From NCBI GenBank assembly GCA_017942165.1, contig JAGKSB010000006.1:124001-188000 (forward strand): DNA of 64,000 bases, in the 5' to 3' direction. The stretch comes from Rhinopithecimicrobium faecis (GTDB lineage: Bacteria > Bacteroidota > Bacteroidia > Sphingobacteriales > Sphingobacteriaceae). A program made the position numbers and the translations under genes. Below, piece by piece: positions 62,315 through 64,000 of the stretch (positions are counted from its first letter, which is position 1; each line of letters opens with the position of its first letter). The notes under the pieces are model-generated. The model did not search any database and was not told where the DNA came from. It worked only from the letters and a program-made list of their open reading frames with translations.

Positions 62315-64000
62315 GTGTTTATTAATTGTAAGAGTTTTTTTAGTTTTCACTACGGCACCTATGCCACGGGGGAGTTGGTGGAAGCCGCCGATCAGCTGGG
62401 AATCCGTCAGCTGGGGATAGCCAATATCAATAGCACGGCTGATGCTTGGAATTTTGTGCTTAAATGTCAGGAAAAAGGTATTAAGCCCGTGGTAGGCGTG
62501 GAGATCCGCAATGGCAATACGCTGCTGTACACCTTATATGCGCGTAACAACCATGGATTTACCGCCATCAACCGCTTTTTGAGTGAGCATCTGCAAGCTA
62601 AAGCAGCATTCCCCTTGCGTACAGACTTTGCTGTAAACGATATATGGGTAATTTTTCCCGATGAGCAGTATCTCGCCGACTTAAAGGATAATGAACGTAT
62701 AGCGATGAAGATTTCCCAAATTGGGCAGCTCACCTTCCGTACAGCTCAGGAGATTGGAAAATACATTATTATGCATGCGGTCACTTATCAGGATAAAAAA
62801 CGGTTTAATGTACACCGCATCCTGCGTGCTATCGCTAATAATACCCTGCTGTCTAAACTTCGCCCTGAAGATATAGCCGATGCCGATGAATATTTTGTGA
62901 GTCCCGTATCGCTGATGGCGAGCTTTACCGCATATCCACAGCTTATTGTCAATAGCTTAGCGCTCATCGATTCCTGCAGCTTGACGATGGACTTTAAGGC
63001 CGATAAAAACAGGAAATTCTTCTCCTCAGGGGGTGCTGAAGGAGATCGTGAGCTCTTGTATAAGCTGGCTATGGATGGCTGCAAGCGTCGCTATGGGCTA
63101 GCGAATAAAGAGGCCTTTGCGCGCGTGGAAAAAGAGCTTGAAATGATCAATAGGCTGGGTTTTAATGCTTATTTTCTGATCGTTAAGGAAATTCTTGCCT
63201 ATGCCGATGAGCGTGGTTTTTTTCATGTGGGCCGTGGCTCGGGAGCGAATTCTACTGTAGCCTACTGCCTACGTATTACAGATGTAGACCCCTTAGCGTT
63301 AAATCTGTATTTCGAACGCTTCCTAAATCCCAATCGTAGCAGCCCTCCGGATTTTGATATCGACTTCTCTTGGCAAGATCGTGATGAGATTATAGACTAT
63401 ATCTTTAAACGCTATGGGAAGGAGTATGTAGCCCTTTTGGGGATGTATAGTACCTTTAAATACCGTGCTGCCGTGCGCGAGCTCGGGAAGGTATTCGGCC
63501 TGCCGAAAGGGGAGATCGACCGCATTGCTGCGTATCCCAATGCCCAAGCGGAGGATAAGATCCAAGCCTGGGTAAGGGCCTATGCCAAGCTTATGGAAGG
63601 CATCCCCAACCACCTCAGTATCCATGCTGGAGGGATTCTTATTTCTGAACGCCCGCTGCTGGAATATGTACAAATAGAACTTCCCCCAAAGGGGTTTCCA
63701 ACGATACATATGGATATGTTTGAAGCCGAGCGTCTACATTTTTCGAAATTCGATATCCTGAGTCAGCGAGGTTTAGGGCATATTAAAGATACCATACAGC
63801 TGGTGGAAAGGGAGCATGGAACGCGTATTGATATCCATCAGGTAAAGGATTTTATTAAAGACCCCCACTTACTACAGAAAATAAAAACCGCGGATACCGT
63901 CGGCTGCTTCTACATCGAAAGCCCCGCCATGCGTCAGCTCTTAGGTAAATTACAATGTGCCGATTATATTACCCTGGTAGCGGCCTCCTCGATCATCCGT
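62315..64000 (+). CDS. DnaE-type DNA polymerase III alpha subunit (error-prone class), partial
   Basis: The frame is open from GTG 62315, directly after the dinB stop, to the window edge (562 codons); the 3' end is missing. The start MFINCKSFFSFHYGTYATGE is the PHP domain start. The polymerase motifs FHVGRGSGANSTVAYCLRI and PPDFDIDFSWQDRDEII hold the catalytic Asp residues. The PHP metal-binding motifs are changed: HxH reads NCK and the usual TDxN reads IANIN. Its position after dinB suggests the DnaE2/ImuC-like polymerase of a damage-induced operon rather than the replicative DnaE. The GTG start and the edge location are less certain than the family. Confidence 0.88.
   Translation, partial: MFINCKSFFSFHYGTYATGELVEAADQLGIRQLGIANINSTADAWNFVLKCQEKGIKPVVGVEIRNGNTLLYTLYARNNHGFTAINRFLSEHLQAKAAFPLRTDFAVNDIWVIFPDEQYLADLKDNERIAMKISQIGQLTFRTAQEIGKYIIMHAVTYQDKKRFNVHRILRAIANNTLLSKLRPEDIADADEYFVSPVSLMASFTAYPQLIVNSLALIDSCSLTMDFKADKNRKFFSSGGAEGDRELLYKLAMDGCKRRYGLANKEAFARVEKELEMINRLGFNAYFLIVKEILAYADERGFFHVGRGSGANSTVAYCLRITDVDPLALNLYFERFLNPNRSSPPDFDIDFSWQDRDEIIDYIFKRYGKEYVALLGMYSTFKYRAAVRELGKVFGLPKGEIDRIAAYPNAQAEDKIQAWVRAYAKLMEGIPNHLSIHAGGILISERPLLEYVQIELPPKGFPTIHMDMFEAERLHFSKFDILSQRGLGHIKDTIQLVEREHGTRIDIHQVKDFIKDPHLLQKIKTADTVGCFYIESPAMRQLLGKLQCADYITLVAASSIIR

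Overview
This 64 kb window is a chromosomal stretch from a member of the Bacteroidota, most likely the family Sphingobacteriaceae (Sphingobacterium/Pedobacter type). The reasons are two SusC/SusD pairs, many TonB-dependent and lipoprotein genes, DUF4369-TlpA proteins, promoters with a -7 element of the TAnnTTTG type, few Shine-Dalgarno sequences, and a moderately low GC content. It is mostly core genome, with small accessory patches.

Layout. 1-1310: a short nuclease-dead Cas12f/TnpB-like protein followed by a structured non-coding stretch and a terminator; this is the most unusual locus. 1.3-4.6 kb (minus): a SAM methyltransferase overlapping pncB, and a secreted DUF6600 protein. 4.8-8.8 kb (plus): mlaE-mlaF-mlaD lipid transport genes, an RluA-type pseudouridine synthase, a small membrane protein and DUF983. 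9.3-13.6 kb (plus): an S9-peptidase-like lipoprotein that has lost its Ser and His catalytic residues, then a histidine kinase and response regulator. 13.7-18.4 kb (plus): greA, a HIT protein, then dedA-ppa-CNNM/CorC-rsmE. 18.4-20.8 kb (minus): an ATPase, an FtsX-type permease with a His-rich loop, and a DUF3299 protein, probably metal-related. 21.0-25.3 kb (plus): a TonB-dependent receptor and a beta-helix-like lipoprotein behind a PHO-box-like direct repeat. 25.4-28.1 kb: dnaX and rlmB. 28.2-33.7 kb (minus): a DEAD-box helicase, an OmpA-family porin and two tandem-Usp proteins. 33.9-38.5 kb (plus): alaS, a DUF4369-TlpA lipoprotein and an orphan OmpR-type regulator.

38.6-43.3 kb (minus): the first SusC/SusD pair. 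43.5-47.4 kb (plus): pyrC, an LD-carboxypeptidase and an M14 carboxypeptidase. 47.4-48.8 kb: an AT-rich patch with a second TlpA-like gene. 48.9-53.5 kb (minus): the second SusC/SusD pair. 53.6-55.9 kb (minus): a dipeptide epimerase and an NlpC/P60 peptidase; with the LD-carboxypeptidase these resemble a YkfA/B/C murein-peptide salvage set. 56.2-57.7 kb (plus): a Tat-exported glycosylasparaginase and msrA. 57.9-60.9 kb (minus): parC. 61.1-64.0 kb (plus): dinB directly abutting a DnaE-type polymerase gene that runs off the window, behind a palindromic operator. This pair is probably a damage-inducible mutagenesis cassette.

The strongest candidate for an undescribed or recently emerging system is the inactive Cas12f-like protein with its 3' structured RNA candidate. 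Nuclease-dead Cas12f relatives in this phylum have been linked to RNA-guided transcription of susCD-type operons, but the window starts too close to the gene to show whether a sigma factor partner lies upstream. All assignments come from reading motifs; no database search was run.
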